Source of the DNA: Tethya wilhelma
Lineage: Eukaryota; Porifera; Demospongiae; Tethyida; Tethyidae
Assembly: GCA_964030475.1 (NCBI GenBank)
Contig: CAXIPT010000063.1
Location: 1-64,000, forward strand
Direction: 5' to 3'
DNA length: 64,000 nucleotides
The position numbers and the translations under genes are program-made. Below are positions 1-11,900 of the stretch, piece after piece (positions within the stretch are counted from its first letter, which is position 1; each line of letters opens with the position of its first letter). The notes below the pieces were generated by a model. It was given only the letters and a program-made list of their open reading frames with translations, ran no database searches and had not been told where the DNA came from.

Positions 1-153
1 AGATATATCACCACAACACTGCAAAGGATGGATTAGACATGCAGGATACTAATTACACCACACAATTACATTACAAAAATTAATTATCATTAATCACATG
101 ACATTGTACACTCATAATTATTATAATGTTGTTTCCTGGTCATCAAAATACAG

Positions 154-684
154 TCAGTAGTTTTCGAAGTCTCCCATAATCCTCCCTTGCATTTGGTCAT
201 ACTGGGTCTTTGAGATAGCCCCTCTTTCGAGAAACTTTGAGATCTGGTCAATTAGCTGTCCTCGGAGGTTCACTAATTTCCCTGGAGACAATAATACTGA
301 AGCCTCACTCATCACCTGTTCTTTGGGATCAGAGTTCTTGGGCTTGTACGATCTACGAGCATTTCTGAAGAATGGCTTATCTGGGGGCTTCTCGTATGAG
401 TCATGGGTCTTCAATTGTATCATATGAGCCCATGCTCTCAACTATTCACTAGTATACTTGTCCTTGTTGTTACCTTCATCCTGCAACTTCTCATAGATCT
501 CTTCCAGCTCATCCATTTTGTCCATGTGTTGCTCATGTCGTGTAGTGTGAGATGTCTTACTAGCACGACCTTGTTTATCAGACTCAGACACCGTCTCCTT
601 ACGTGGACGTTTTTCACCCTGAAAAGACTTCTCATAACACCACAGTAGAACTTCACATCTTTTCTTTGAGTACAGCTCATACAT
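154..684 (-). pseudogene. Passenger-type transposon protein fragment with in-frame TAG
   Basis: Two open stretches (684-442 and 441-154) lie back to back in one frame and are separated only by a TAG codon at 444-442. The upstream part carries a VLLWCYEKS motif followed by a Lys/Arg- and Glu-rich linker. The downstream part starts LRAWAHMI, continues with HDS and PP motifs and ends in a short helical tail before a natural stop. The same order is seen in the minus-strand protein at 23577-24565 (WC motif, charged linker, ALWAEMI, HDS, PPSQP, helical tail), so the two are homologous. Function is unknown. The TAG sits just before the conserved LRAWAHMI/ALWAEMI block, so this copy is probably dead unless read through. 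The 5' part of the gene, expected near 700-1100, could not be recognised. Confidence 0.6.
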
Positions 685-1224
685 ATCAATTGAGGTCTTG
701 GTCTGTTGGCAGCCACCTCTGTTTCCCTTTAGCCCCGTGGCTGGGTTCTATATATCCAATAGTCTTGAGAGGAGCTTCGACGAGATCTTTGAGCTAGGCC
801 ATCACACACTTGCTTCTTGAGCTCATCGACTGCTGAACATTAGTGTTATTACCTGCACTGAGCTTCTCAAATCTGAAGTCTGATTTAGGGGCCTGGTTAC
901 AGAGTACTCCCAGGATCGGGAAGACTCAAGGCTTGAGTGGTAACGAGGTTCTGAGCAGGTACATTGATTACTGCTCCCTGGAGAAAGGATATAGAAAGCA
1001 AAGGGGATCACAGCCCTACATAGTACATTATCCATGTAGGGTAGCTGTGCCTTTCCAAACTTACAATTGACAGTCCAACATTCTGAGGTGAACTTGGAGC
1101 AAACAAAGCTTGCTGTCTTGTAGATGTAGGATTCATGTTTTAACATAGCATGAGCTCGACTTCACCTAGCGCCTGTACACCTCGCTGTACACATACTAAA
1201 CCAAACCACGTGTTTATTGTATTA

Positions 1225-1410
1225 CGCAATCTACGCAATGGGATATTACGCAATGGTTCAAAAGTAGAATGAAAACGACAGTACTGCGCAGTTTGCAAAT
1301 TGTGCAATCTTAGGCGCGCAATTTGGAAACATTTCAATTTGCGTACGCATTTTGTTAAATTGCGTTGCGCGATTTACAAATTGCGCAAATTGGTAAAACG
1401 CATGGAACAT
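1225..1410. repeat. Cluster of TTGCGCAA-type inverted motifs
   Basis: About 185 bases are crowded with variants of TTTGCAAATT, GCGCAATTT and AAATTGCG in both orientations, for example near 1288-1325 and 1360-1395. The two halves are partly complementary and could fold on themselves. This may be a decayed MITE. No coding potential was recognised between 717 and 1766. Confidence 0.4.
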
Positions 1411-1766
1411 ATATACCTCTCCATTATGTTGTTTTCTAAAAAAAAATCTCACTTGAAAAATTCATACTTAGCACACACACAGAGCAGTAGCACATTTCAT
1501 GGTAATGCTATAGACCACTAGCAAAACAGTTCACTCATCATGGTACATGATAATTTGCAGTACTATATTGGATTACCTTCCGTTCAGAACAGAATTTGAG
1601 CAAGTTTCACAGCAGTATGGAAGCATCACCAGCATGACTGAAGCTAAAACAGAGGCTTGGATCTTGCAGTGTGGCTCATTTCATCTTGGTACTCTTCAAT
1701 TAGAGAGAAAACAGTCAGTCACTTTGACATGCTTTGAGGTGAAGTTAGTAGCTAAGAGTAGACCTC

Positions 1767-1953
1767 CAGTAATACCTCAACCCTTTCTCTGCATGTCACC
1801 AACCATATTTCACCTCAGTTGTAGCAGCTACCACAATCACAAAAGATTTCACTCTGATCTGCCACGTGTACAAATTATTATCTACTCGCGTTCAATACTA
1901 AGTAAACTGCATAGGCAGACAATCCAGTTCAAAGGGGCAGCTTCTTGGTGTAC
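1767..1953 (+). repeat. Interspersed repeat, partial copy 1
   Basis: This segment is nearly identical to 3009-3184 and is also found in reverse at about 48008-48180. Shared landmarks are CCTCAACCCTTTCTCTGCAT and the stretch ending AGCTTCTTGGTGT. An open frame across it (1547-1984) is created by the repeat and has no recognisable domain. Confidence 0.75.
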
Positions 1954-1969
1954 TGCTTTCAGTGGCGGT

Positions 1970-2760
1970 TTTAGACTGAAATAGATGGGGGGGCTAAACA
2001 AATCTAGGGGGGTTTGGGGGCATGCCCCCCCAGAAAATTTTGTGATTTTTGATGCTCAGAGGTTCATTCTGAGTGAATCTGAGGTGATGGAAACCAGTAT
2101 TTTCACTCTTTTTTTGCTCAATAATAAATTCATTAAAAGTATAATATAACAGTAATAAATTGAGTTCAAATACATTTAAAAAATTATTATTACACAAGAG
2201 TTATTCTTCTGCTGACAGATGCAAATTTGTTGATAACTTTGTCATAGTCCAAACATTTTGAAAGGTCTCGTTCAATTGAAAGGATTGAGAGGTGAGTTAA
2301 TCGGCCTTCGGACATGGTTGACCGTAGGTATGTCTTAATGCGGTTCAAGGATGAAAACGAGCGTTCTGCACTGGCACTACTGACAGGCATGGTTAGTGCA
2401 GCACGAACTAGAATGAGTACATCAGGAAAAGCAGTCTGCATTGTACTAAGAACAGAGTAAAACTCTTCCATAGAACTTAAGCTTTGCTGAGCAACAAGAT
2501 TTTTTGCGACTGCTAGTTGTGGTTCCAAAGCTGACATATCTATAGAGCACTCATCAGCAAGAGGCTTTAAAGAAGAACATTCAAGAAAGTGTCTGCTCTT
2601 TGGACTACAGGCTGCAACTGCTAAAATAATATCCCTGGATTCATCAAAACGATGATGAAATTCTGTCAAAACTTTGTCGATTACTGAAAAAAATACAATT
2701 CGATTTCTGTCCAGGGCAGGGACATCNATGCACCTGCACCACGTGGCAGAAAAAAAAACA
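1970..2760 (-). mobile_element. hAT transposon remnant, 3' part
   Basis: The left edge begins CAGTGGCGGTTTTAGA, a typical hAT-type terminal repeat, followed by a G-run rich stretch and then the end of a hAT transposase gene on the minus strand (2190-2683). The opposite terminus was not found; an undetermined base at 2727 lies near where the similarity stops. Confidence 0.65.
2190..2683 (-). pseudogene. hAT-family transposase, C-terminal exon
   Basis: The translated exon contains SSASAERSFSSLNRIKTYLR followed by RLTHLSILSIERD, the hallmark of the hAT C-terminal dimerisation region found in hAT transposases and in ZMYM1-like proteins. On the minus strand a polypyrimidine tract and AG precede the exon at 2684-2685, so this looks like a last exon, ending at a stop at 2190. 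The N-terminal BED finger and the catalytic DDE part are missing from the window. With only about 164 residues it cannot be an active transposase. It belongs to the remnant starting at 1970. Confidence 0.75.
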
Positions 2761-3007
2761 AACAAACCGTATTTCAATTTTCCTCTCTATTACACCAAAC
2801 TCGTACAAATAACTGCGTGGTAGTTGGCTACAGTTTGTGTAAATTCGTATAAATTTGAGTGTTAGTGTTTTGCTCTCCGTCAAATTTTGCGTGATAGTTT
2901 TTGCGGAAATTCAACTAATTTGTATAAATATGCGTGGTACATTACTCCTAAATTTGGATCTATCTCGTCAAATTTTGAGTGGTAGTTATAGTAGCATATT
3001 CCGGGGT

Positions 3008-3520
3008 CCTGTAATACCTCAACCCTTTCTCTGCATGTCACCAGCCATATTTCACCTCAGTTGTAGCAGATCACAAAAGATTTCACTCTGATCTGCCACG
3101 TGTACAAATTATTATCTAATCGCGTTCAATACTAAGTAAACTGCATAGGCAGACAATCCAGTTCAAAGGGGCAGCTTCTTGGTGTGTTTTTTGTAAAATC
3201 TTATCACTGCAAGAGTGCCAAATTTAAAAACAAACTGCTTGACCTCAACTCTTTAGAAGTACGATTTTTTTCCCTTTATTTGTCCCTGGTTGGTTAGATC
3301 AGTAGGTGTGTCACAAAAAATCGAACAAAGAAAGTGGAAGCAGCCAAGAAATGGCAAAAAACGATACGTAGAAATGTTTAGCAGTTAAAAATAAGTAGGT
3401 ACACCGCCTTGATTTATTGATTGTTCTTGAAATAGATGCAATATAGGCAGAAGACTGTAAGTCAGTGAAAAGCTGCTATTCAAGAAGAAAATTTTCTAGC
3501 ATGCTCAGTATAGCTAGATA
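3008..3520 (+). repeat. Interspersed repeat, full copy
   Basis: About 500 bases match the reverse complement of about 47670-48180 inside the ankyrin gene; the first 180 also match 1767-1953. Landmarks shared with the reverse copy include GCAAGAGTGCCAAATTTA and ACCGTTTTTTGCC-like words. No coding capacity was recognised. From 3521 to 3957 I see only AT-rich sequence without features. Confidence 0.7.
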
Positions 3521-3957
3521 TCCATAGCTTAGCAGAATACAGTCTCAGGACATGTACATTCAAGCGTAATCAGTGCTACCCAATAAGTTATAGCGGTAAT
3601 AGTTTAAGCTAGAGTGCTATGTAAGTGGGAGGGGCTACCGAAAGGGGTGTAACAGGTGTGTGTTAACAAGAGAATTAAAGTGAAAACAACTCTGAGCACG
3701 TACGTACCTGTTGAAAGCTTATAGTTTACACAGCACAAAAGAGCAGGAGCAAAGCAAAGTATGATCTTGTACTTTTAACAAGCTTAATCTACCAAAATAG
3801 GTACGGCCATGGCCGTAGCTGCTGTATGTTTTGCCGGCCCTGTTTAGACTATTTTTTTCTCACAAATAAATAATTATCTGCGTGTGTACTTTAATTTTCA
3901 ATTGCAATGCTAGAGAATGTACGTGCCATTCCTATGTACACGCAAATACTACAGTCA

Positions 3958-4810
3958 AAAGTCAATCACATTCTACACACGCTTGGTAGGATATGCCCAC
4001 CAAGCTTCGAAGTCACAGCTAGCACACACTCTCTGCTAGCCATCATGCAAACTTCTGCACATTTTGAAATTCATGCATGTCAGTACACAGCCATCCTATT
4101 GCATGCACAAGACACACCCATACAGTAATTTAAGTGCCTGCGGTCCGCGGTTTTCAAAGAGTGCTTTGAAGTACTTTGATGTGGTCTAATTTCCGGTCAC
4201 TTGTATGAAGACAACTTCTGGTCACTAATTTTTGCAGGAAAATGATCTCCAGCACCTCCTGAACACTTTCATTTTCAATTTGTATATCCGGACACACCCT
4301 TTACGATCCACTAATCCCCAGTATGGTAGTACTGGGTACACAGGAATGGCACGAATGGCCCATTAGCGCAATACAAATATTCACGCAAATAACTGCAAAA
4401 ACTGGGCGCGCTTAGCACTAAAAGGCTTCTTAAGCTACTATTTAGCTCTTTGTCTTTCTAATCAGCCCAAAAACATGACCTCAAACCACCGCTAAAGTAC
4501 CAAACACAAACATGCCAAATCTCCATCTTCTTCTTCTTCTTCTATCTTGGCTCAGAGACTATTCACTTTTAGAAGCTGATTCTTGATTGAACAAACTTGG
4601 TTTCTTCGGGGTCAGTCGCTTTTGCCATCGGTTTTTACCGCCTCTCATTGAGTAGCAGCTAGATACAAGGCAAAAAGCGCCTCCTCCATATGGCCGCCAT
4701 TAATTTCTACATCATGCATAATTCATAAAATTTGAATCCACGACCCTTTCCACATACAAAAGTGTGCGTTATTTGGAATTAAATGCAAGTTACCTGCAAC
4801 TATAGTGTGA
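3958..4810 (+). repeat. Composite interspersed repeat (most complete copy)
   Basis: The first third (3958-4310) recurs at 11678-12045, with the shared words CCACCAAGCTTCGAAGTCAC and GCCTGCGGTCCGCGG. The next part, starting CAGTATGGTAGTACTGGGTA at about 4319, recurs at 43298-43430, 48842-49330 and in reverse at 61328-61400. The last part, around CCATATGGCCGCC at 4685, recurs at 13955-14115. It is therefore a dispersed non-coding repeat, probably a non-autonomous transposon. From 4811 to 5502 no gene was recognised. Confidence 0.7.
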
Positions 4811-5502
4811 TACCTGGTTGCTCTTCTTATCATATAGAAAGGCAATGATACAGCTCTTGCCTCCAAATGACTTAGATGTGTTTCACTTCAGTATCACGAG
4901 TGTTTCAATGCATACTACGCGAGGTCACTTAGTTTCACCGCAATTCCCCGGAAGCGCGTGCAACCGCAATTACAATTTTTAAATTCCTGGTAACCACAAT
5001 ACCCGGAAATCCAAACAATGGTTTATAAGGGGGAGTACAGCAATTAAAGGGGAGCCCCTGTTAATCAAAGTAAAGCACGTGGCTAGATGTAGACGGCCAA
5101 TGGGAGCGTGGTGGTGCAAATTTGATGATTCTAGCTGTTTCATGGCCAAAGTTACAGTACATTTTATTGAGACATCTTGTGAAGGAGTGCCTGAGGTCGG
5201 TGTAGAAACTTAAGCGCCATACAGAAGCAGAAGTTTTGTAAAAAAAAGGTACGCTTGAGGGACAACATAAATTTATGAGCAATGAGTTTGGTTTGGTGGT
5301 AATTTTTTTTTTGGCCGGTAGGTATGTGTCAAGTATGGGGATGTATCTGTACAGTTTTTAAGCACCTGGGGTTGGAAGCATACAACTTTTGTGGTACATA
5401 CAAACAAAAAAAATGAAGAGAGGGGTTTTAGCTATAAGTTATTTCCTTTTTTTTATAGGTGGGCATGCAGATATATTTGCTGGAGTATTGTGGAGGTAGT
5501 GC

Positions 5503-6612
5503 TCAGTGGAGCCTATCCACTCGGTCGGCCATGGTCTGATAGATTCGCCCAAGCTGATTAAAGTGAGCATGTATTGATTCTGCTCCTTGTTCTCCTAGGA
5601 GACCATAGCCCACATGCCACTCCTTCAACCTCCAGCATGTGTAGTTTGGGTGTGATGATTGCAGTAGGATAACTAGTCCTGTAAAAGTGAAAGAATGTCT
5701 TGATGTTTTGGCCTGTTGAAAGAGACAAATGTGATAATTAAATGTGTACACTGTGAAGGCTCTATGGTTGAAGTAGTGACATACAAAGAGTCTCTATTTT
5801 TGTGTCGGAAACATGGCTGGCATTATCATAGATTTTGTGACATGATGCAAAGAGATCCATCGCCATGAATGCCTTTCGAGATTCAGCTTCGCTTCTGTCT
5901 GCACCTCATCACAAAATCTGCTGGCCACAAGCACCATTGACTGATGTAGGCGTTCAAGATTGTCTTTCTGTTAGTGACCATATATTTTCAGGTAAGCATA
6001 ACAAATTTAATGTTAGGCTTCATTGTACCTGTAGTGTACGGTGCACATGGTTGCCGACAAATGTGCCACTGTAATATGCCTGCCTGTGTACATTAAATGA
6101 TGCAAGAGCAGTATCCAGCCCTTTTACGAATGGCCCATCCTCTTTCTTTAACTCTTTCTCCAGGAGTGTGTTCAGTGTGGTGATTTTGGTCTCCTATATC
6201 AACAATGTGTGGTAGTTAAATTATACTACAGACATTATTTATGTGTACCAAAGTCAACAGTTGGCTCCTCAATGTCTGCTCTGATTGCAGTTCACAGAGT
6301 CTTGGATCTTCCTCTTCCTCATCACTGAACAAGGTGAAGAGAGTTGCCAACTGATCCTGGTCTCTCACTTCTACACTCAGGCTATGTAAAGGTACAAACA
6401 GTGTCACTCAACTATGGTTTAATTTGTACGTTTACTAATGTACTTGTTTGCTTGCTCTTCCAGGTCATTCCTCTCCTCCAAAGCAGCAACATACCGTGAG
6501 TAGGTGTAACCACCATCATCTCTGCTATCCTCAAGCACTACATTGAGATCTAACTTGTGGCACGCATCCTCCAGCAGGGTAAAGAGGCGGTAGAATATTC
6601 TGGAGGACACAC
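5503..6612 (-). pseudogene. Multi-exon GEQGAESIHA-family gene, frameshifted
   Basis: Three clean exons can be read on the minus strand: 6612-6444 (contains NYTYSRYVAALEERNDLE-like YSRYVAALEERND), 6381-6249 (acidic DEEEEDPRLCELQ) and 6193-6029 (AYYSGTFVGNHVHRTLQ). Boundaries are AG/GT and phases agree: 2, 0, 0. A fourth exon starting at 5967 reads DNLERLHQSMVLVASRFCDE, then needs a frame change near 5905 to continue as AFMAMDLFASCHKIYDNAS. The last exon (from about 5716) reads FYRTSYPTAIITPKLHMLE and changes frame before WHVGYGLLGEQGAESIHAHF. I recall this family as a recurrent, uncharacterised, probably transposon-linked protein in sponges and cnidarians; that link is memory, not sequence evidence. 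Two frameshifts make this copy broken unless they are sequencing errors. Confidence 0.6.
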
Positions 6613-7160
6613 CTATAAAGAGATTAAAAGAGTGTATCCTTGTCTGAACACATGAATTGTGACATTGTATAGCATTTTATTTAATGAGACTCAAAAAAGC
6701 AATTGTAAATGCAGCCCATATAGGAAGAACTCTGCACTCACTCTAATAGCCATGTTTGTGTTCTTTTTACGATTTAGTCATTCCTGTTAAATTTTGAATG
6801 TTTTTTAATTAGCTCTAGCAAAATCTCCACCCACTCAAAATGAACATTTTCTAAATACACCTTCATTAAAAATTCAAGTTACCATATCTCATTAATTATG
6901 CATTTATTCATTATGTGCAGATGGAATCAATTAGTACACCACCTGAGTAATGTGTAACCATGACAATAGCCTTCTACCACCATGGGAACAAATTCTCTTT
7001 TTGCAGCATATTTTTCCCCTTTTTCTGCCAGATTATACGAATATCCATAATCACATGATCATAAAAACATCTAAAATGACAAATTATACTTGCATATCAA
7101 GTTTGAAACCATAAAATGATAACTCAAAGGAGATATTGAAATTGTCAGATTTATATGCTT

Positions 7161-7656
7161 ACCCGGTCCTTAACTACCCTGAGGCCATCCTAACTACACT
7201 GAGGAATCTGTTTCTGGTGATGCATTGATAGCAGCACTCAGACGTTTTACTGTTCTTTGTGAAAAGCCAAGTGAGTGATCATGGCACGAGTGTTGTTGGT
7301 GCTGATCGAGAGCTGAATGAGATTCATTGTTTCCGTTTTCAAGACCAGAGGAGATATTTCAGACTTCTGTTCCTCCCAGTGCATTGAATGGAAATTTATA
7401 CCTGAATGGGCCCCCCACTTTGGAGGCCTATGGGAGGCAGCTGTGAGGTCAGTAAAGCATCACTAGCACTTTAAGAGGGTCATTGGCGACACTAATTAAG
7501 CAAATTAACCTTTGAAGAGCTTGCGACTATCCTTGCTCAAAATTAATAGCTTGAACAGTCCTCCCCTCACAGCACCTCTGTCTTATGTCTTAAGGCTTGT
7601 TCACTATTGACTCGGATTCCCAACCTATGGGTACTCAGGACAGTTAAGGACTGGGT
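7161..7656. mobile_element. TIR element carrying a retroelement scrap
   Basis: The ends are inverted repeats: ACCCGGTCCTTAACTACCCT on the left, and on the right the reverse complement of ACCCAGTCCTTAACTGTCCT. The element is about 496 bp. Its interior is a decayed BEL/Pao integrase fragment. A third copy of the terminus, ACCCAGTCCTTAATTCACCT, lies at 8918. From 6613 to 7160 no feature was recognised. Confidence 0.65.
7217..7600 (+). pseudogene. BEL/Pao retrotransposon integrase fragment
   Basis: Pieces of a BEL/Pao integrase core are readable in three frames: DALIAALRRF, then SDHGTSVVGADRELNE, then CIEWKFIPEWAPHFGGLWEA and FEELATILAQ. The WxPEWAPHFGGLWE block is diagnostic of BEL/Pao integrases. 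Several frameshifts and stop codons separate the pieces, so no product is expected. The fragment lies wholly inside the TIR element 7161-7656. Confidence 0.7.
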
Positions 7657-7858
7657 CGTAGTAATTAAGTGGTAAAATTATGCAAGATAGTTATATCTTC
7701 CAAACTATGGGTCATACAACTGTGAAAACACATGTATAGATTTACACACTTACCCTTAACATGCTTATAAAATCTGCAGGTCATGTGACTAATACTTTAT
7801 GAATAATTTGAAATTTTCAATTTCTCATGAATAATTAATAATGCGGACGGTTTTTAAG

Positions 7859-7872
7859 GTTGCCATAGCAAC
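7859..7872. promoter_or_regulatory. Perfect X-box palindrome (candidate RFX site)
   Basis: The 14 bases GTTGCCATAGCAAC match the imperfect palindrome bound by RFX-family factors. An identical site lies 232 bases downstream. No gene was recognised in 7657-8917, so a regulatory role is uncertain. Confidence 0.35.
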
Positions 7873-8090
7873 CAAACTTTGTCACAAGATTCGTCAAACT
7901 GTGGGGTATCCTGATCTGCCTGGTTTTAGGTTATAATGTTTATCGTGGTCGAGATAAAGCCAATAAAGTGTCTTCGGCTGGTGTGCTTTATTTAGAAAAT
8001 GAGTCATAATTTTATGCAGCTGCAGTGTTTGCACAAAAACCGGGTAGTTCATGGTAGCCCATCATGAGACGATTTCAGTGACAAAATTTA

Positions 8091-8104
8091 GTTGCCATAG
8101 CAAC
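8091..8104. promoter_or_regulatory. Second X-box palindrome (candidate RFX site)
   Basis: Same 14-base sequence as at 7859-7872. Both sit in AT-rich repeat-like DNA near motifs such as TCATGAATAATTAAT, so they may be part of a repeat and not of a gene promoter. Confidence 0.35.
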
Positions 8105-8950
8105 AGTAGAAACCATCCACTTAATTAATTATTCATGAGAAGCTAATTATGCAAAAACAACAGGTCATGTGACAAAATTAATTATATCTACATACTCTAA
8201 TTAAAAAATTCTATCTATATATCAATTTCTATTGTTTTATTTTATGTATTATTAAAGTTATACAACTTTCGAATAATGTGTACCTAATTAAGGTTACGGG
8301 ATACAGTATGCTCATGAATATTCATATAAATTTTTTGTATTTATTGTTCCATCTATTGCTTGTGATATGAAAGCTATTGGCAGTCAGCACAAATCTACAC
8401 TGTATAACTACTATACAAAGCGAAAACATACTTGATTCTAATGATGCATGCACAAAATACGATGGCAACAAAAACGGTGTGTTCTGGGAAAATTTTTGTC
8501 GGCAAATCATGCCAGCAATAAGGCTTTGAACTGAGCTTTGTGCGCTTCTAACGATAGGTTAGTACCTTTCAGAGGGCGACACGGAGAAAAAATAGTTAAG
8601 AGATATATAACAGAAGAGTCCTGCACTGCCATCGTTGGCTGAAGCTTGATAGACACTCGAGTGGATGCCCAAGACGAAGCGCAACTTCAAAACTGTGAGT
8701 TGGATTCAAAATTTCTCTTTGTCTCGCCCTGCCCATTCCTTCGAATAAATAGAAAATGTACAATATATGGCGAGATAAGGCTTCTACGCGAAAAAAATTG
8801 CCGACTAAGCTGCAGGCCAAATCGCGTGTCTAAAATAACTAGCTTGTACTGTGCTTGTATTTATTAGTATATTCATGAGCTAACTATAGCCCTTAACCTT
8901 AAGGTAAACTGCATGGACCCAGTCCTTAATTCACCTGAGTAGTCCCTCCA

Positions 8951-11900
8951 GTGGGAGTCTTCCTACTTGGACTCTCATTTGTCAACACTTTGGCAAACAC
9001 AATGTGGATAATTGATGGTAATCATCAGACTTTGGCCAGTCGAGGTTGTCAAGTGCCCACCATCTTTGAGCATTTCGAGGGCTACAACAGGCCAGAGCTT
9101 CGGAAAAAATGCAAACTTGACCACACAAGCTTGAATGCGAGTGACATTGAAGCACATTCTGTATCTTTGTTGGAAACAGCTACATGAAACAGCAGCGTTG
9201 GATGCATGTGCGAGAGGCAGTTCTCCGGCTTGCTGATAACTTGAGGAAGTATGCTGCTTATTTAGAACAGCAGAATCAAGCAGCTCAAAAGAGACATGCA
9301 AGTCTTAGCTGCCGGTGTGATGTTGATGATTTCGATATTGTACCAGCATCAGTAAGCCTACTTTTCCTGCCCGATACAAGAGCCTTCATGATGCAATTCT
9401 TCATTTAAAAGACTTTGAGCCAATTTTAGTGGAAGACTATTCTCCTCTTTGCCCAAAGCGAAGATATGACTACAATTGTGGACTCGTTTTACCTGTTAAG
9501 TGTGTCAATACTGGAAGTAAAAATCACCTACATTTCCTCTCAAAAATGCCACTAGACACAACAGAGCGGGAAATGTTGAAGAAGAACATGGATATAGCAC
9601 AGCAGTTACGAAAATCTCTACACCTAGTTACCATAGCCGTGCTATGAGAAGGGAATTCATTCATTCCTTTGGCAAATATACTAACTCTAAGCCTGCAATT
9701 CTTCGAGAAGTGTACAGACGACTAACAGGTGATGCAGCTGCAACTGAAGAAGAGGAGGTTGACAAGAGAATTTTGAGCTAGAAGATCCCAGTTTAGTTTG
9801 GGATCTGAGAAGCCAGAATTATGGCAGGCCAGAATCATACAGCACTTTCTTAAAAGAATGCGAAAGTTACCTGCAAAGCTCTGTTGAGACTGCTGTCAAT
9901 GAGCGCCGACATGATGCTGTAGACAATGCAGGTGATGTAATCACTCATCTAGCTCCTGCTTTGAATGTAAGGGACATGTTTGAACAAGTTTGTAAGAGGT
10001 GTCCAGAAGGGACTCCTCTACCATCAATACAATGGCTCAGGTGAGTTCAGTAATGGGCTTTAAATGGAATCCGTTGTTGACATGTACATTGATATGTTGT
10101 TATAAGTACACAAGTAAAAAAGGTGGTTGTGTATTTATTTTGTGTAGGTATCAGTTCTGGCCAAAAAAACAAACATGCAGCAACAGCAAAGAGATACACC
10201 AAAAAGCTGAAGTTCCGATTCATGATGCAAGCCAGACAGTTTCGAAAAACTCATGTGGACAGTCATTATGCTTCAGGTATGAGCAAGAATTTTGTGTCAA
10301 GTTCAGGGAGTATACCACATTCGTCTCCCAAGATGATAAACATACCATAAAAGTGGGCGAACCAGAATATCCAGTTGCTTGTGTTGACCGCGGGAAAGCA
10401 GTTCTGGTGGGCCTTAATGAGACAATGGTAGTAGGAGATTATGATTTTACTAAATTTACTCTCACTCCAAGTGTTAACTTCCTTGTTAATGTACACAAGA
10501 CAATTGAAGGTTCGTTTTACCGGGGAAAGGTTTATGTAGGACTCAAGGACAGTACGTTCGAGCATTCTAGCCCTATCAGTCATGCTAGTGAATTGAAAAA
10601 GATTTTGGAAAGCCAAGAAAACTCACAACCTCTGCTGGTATTGTAAACAGATGGTGGTCCAAACCATCGATTAACGTACATTTCAGTACAGCTATCATTG
10701 TTAGCATTGTTCATTGAACTGGATCTTGATTTTTTGTGTGCTGTTCGTACCCCACCTCATAGCAGTTGGAAGAACCCAGCTGAGAGAATTATGTCAATTT
10801 TGAACCTGGCCCTCAAGGTGTGGGTATATAAGCAAGAGCTAAAAGTAGCCATGAAGTCCAGCTTCAGACATGGAAGAACATGAAACAAATCCGAGAACTA
10901 GCTAAAAGTGTACCTAATCTGAAGCATGATATTCTTGACTCACTAGAACAACCTAAAACTCTCTTGTCTAGCTTGTTTGGGCGGCTAAAATTGAAGGAGG
11001 AGCCATTTTCTGTGTTCACTGCAGCAACAGAAGAAGAAATTCAGAGCCTGTGAGATAATATCAAACAAGTTGACCATACCCTTGAGAGAAGTGACACAAC
11101 TCATTAAAAACAAGAAGGATTTAAGGTTAGAGGTTTTTGAGTGGGCGGGGATCAAACTAAAACAGTAATGATGTTCATAGGTTCATAGAAACTCTTGATA
11201 CTATCTCAAAGCCGAGAGGATTTGGTCTCAAAATGGCTGATTATTGCTCAAAAGGGTCAAAGGTCAAATTTAGTTGCTCTCTAAAATGGATTTTTCTGCC
11301 ATTGCCACTCACTCACAGGGAACAACTACCAGGCGGCTTAAAAGACAACAGATGAACGAAAAAATGTACGTTGAAAAAAAGCAAAAAACTGCTCATCAAG
11401 TCTGTAGAAGGCTTTTGTATACACTTTTGACAATCACATTCTCTCACAAAATGTAAAACAGGTAAACAGGAAAACTGAGTCCCACCCAGTCAAAAACTCA
11501 ACATGATATTCAAGACACACAAACACCCTACAAGCTCACATACCTCACTGCCTCTTTCTCCTCTCCACCAGGGCAGAAAAATGGACTTTATACAGCCCTG
11601 TCAAATTCAACTTTTCCTGTACAGACTCACTTTGAGCTCACCTAGGTGGCAGAGGGGTCAAAGGTCAGAGGTCAAAAGTCAATCACACTCAACACACGCT
11701 TGGTTGGACACGCCCACCAAGCTTCGAAGTCACAGCTAGCACACACTCTCTGCTAGCCATCCTGCAAACTTGCTGCACATTTTCATGCATATCACTACAC
11801 AGCCATCCTATTGCATTTGCAAGACATACCCATACACTATTTTAGGAGTAATTTTTCGTTTTTTTTTTAAGTGCCTGCGGTCCGCGGTTTTCAAAGAATG

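Noticed and set aside
1547..1984. 145-residue open frame
   Set aside because: Most of it lies in an interspersed repeat found at 3008 and 48.0 kb in other frames; no domain.
5061..5282. 73-residue minus-strand frame
   Set aside because: No family resemblance, no splice signals and no overlap with a recognised exon.
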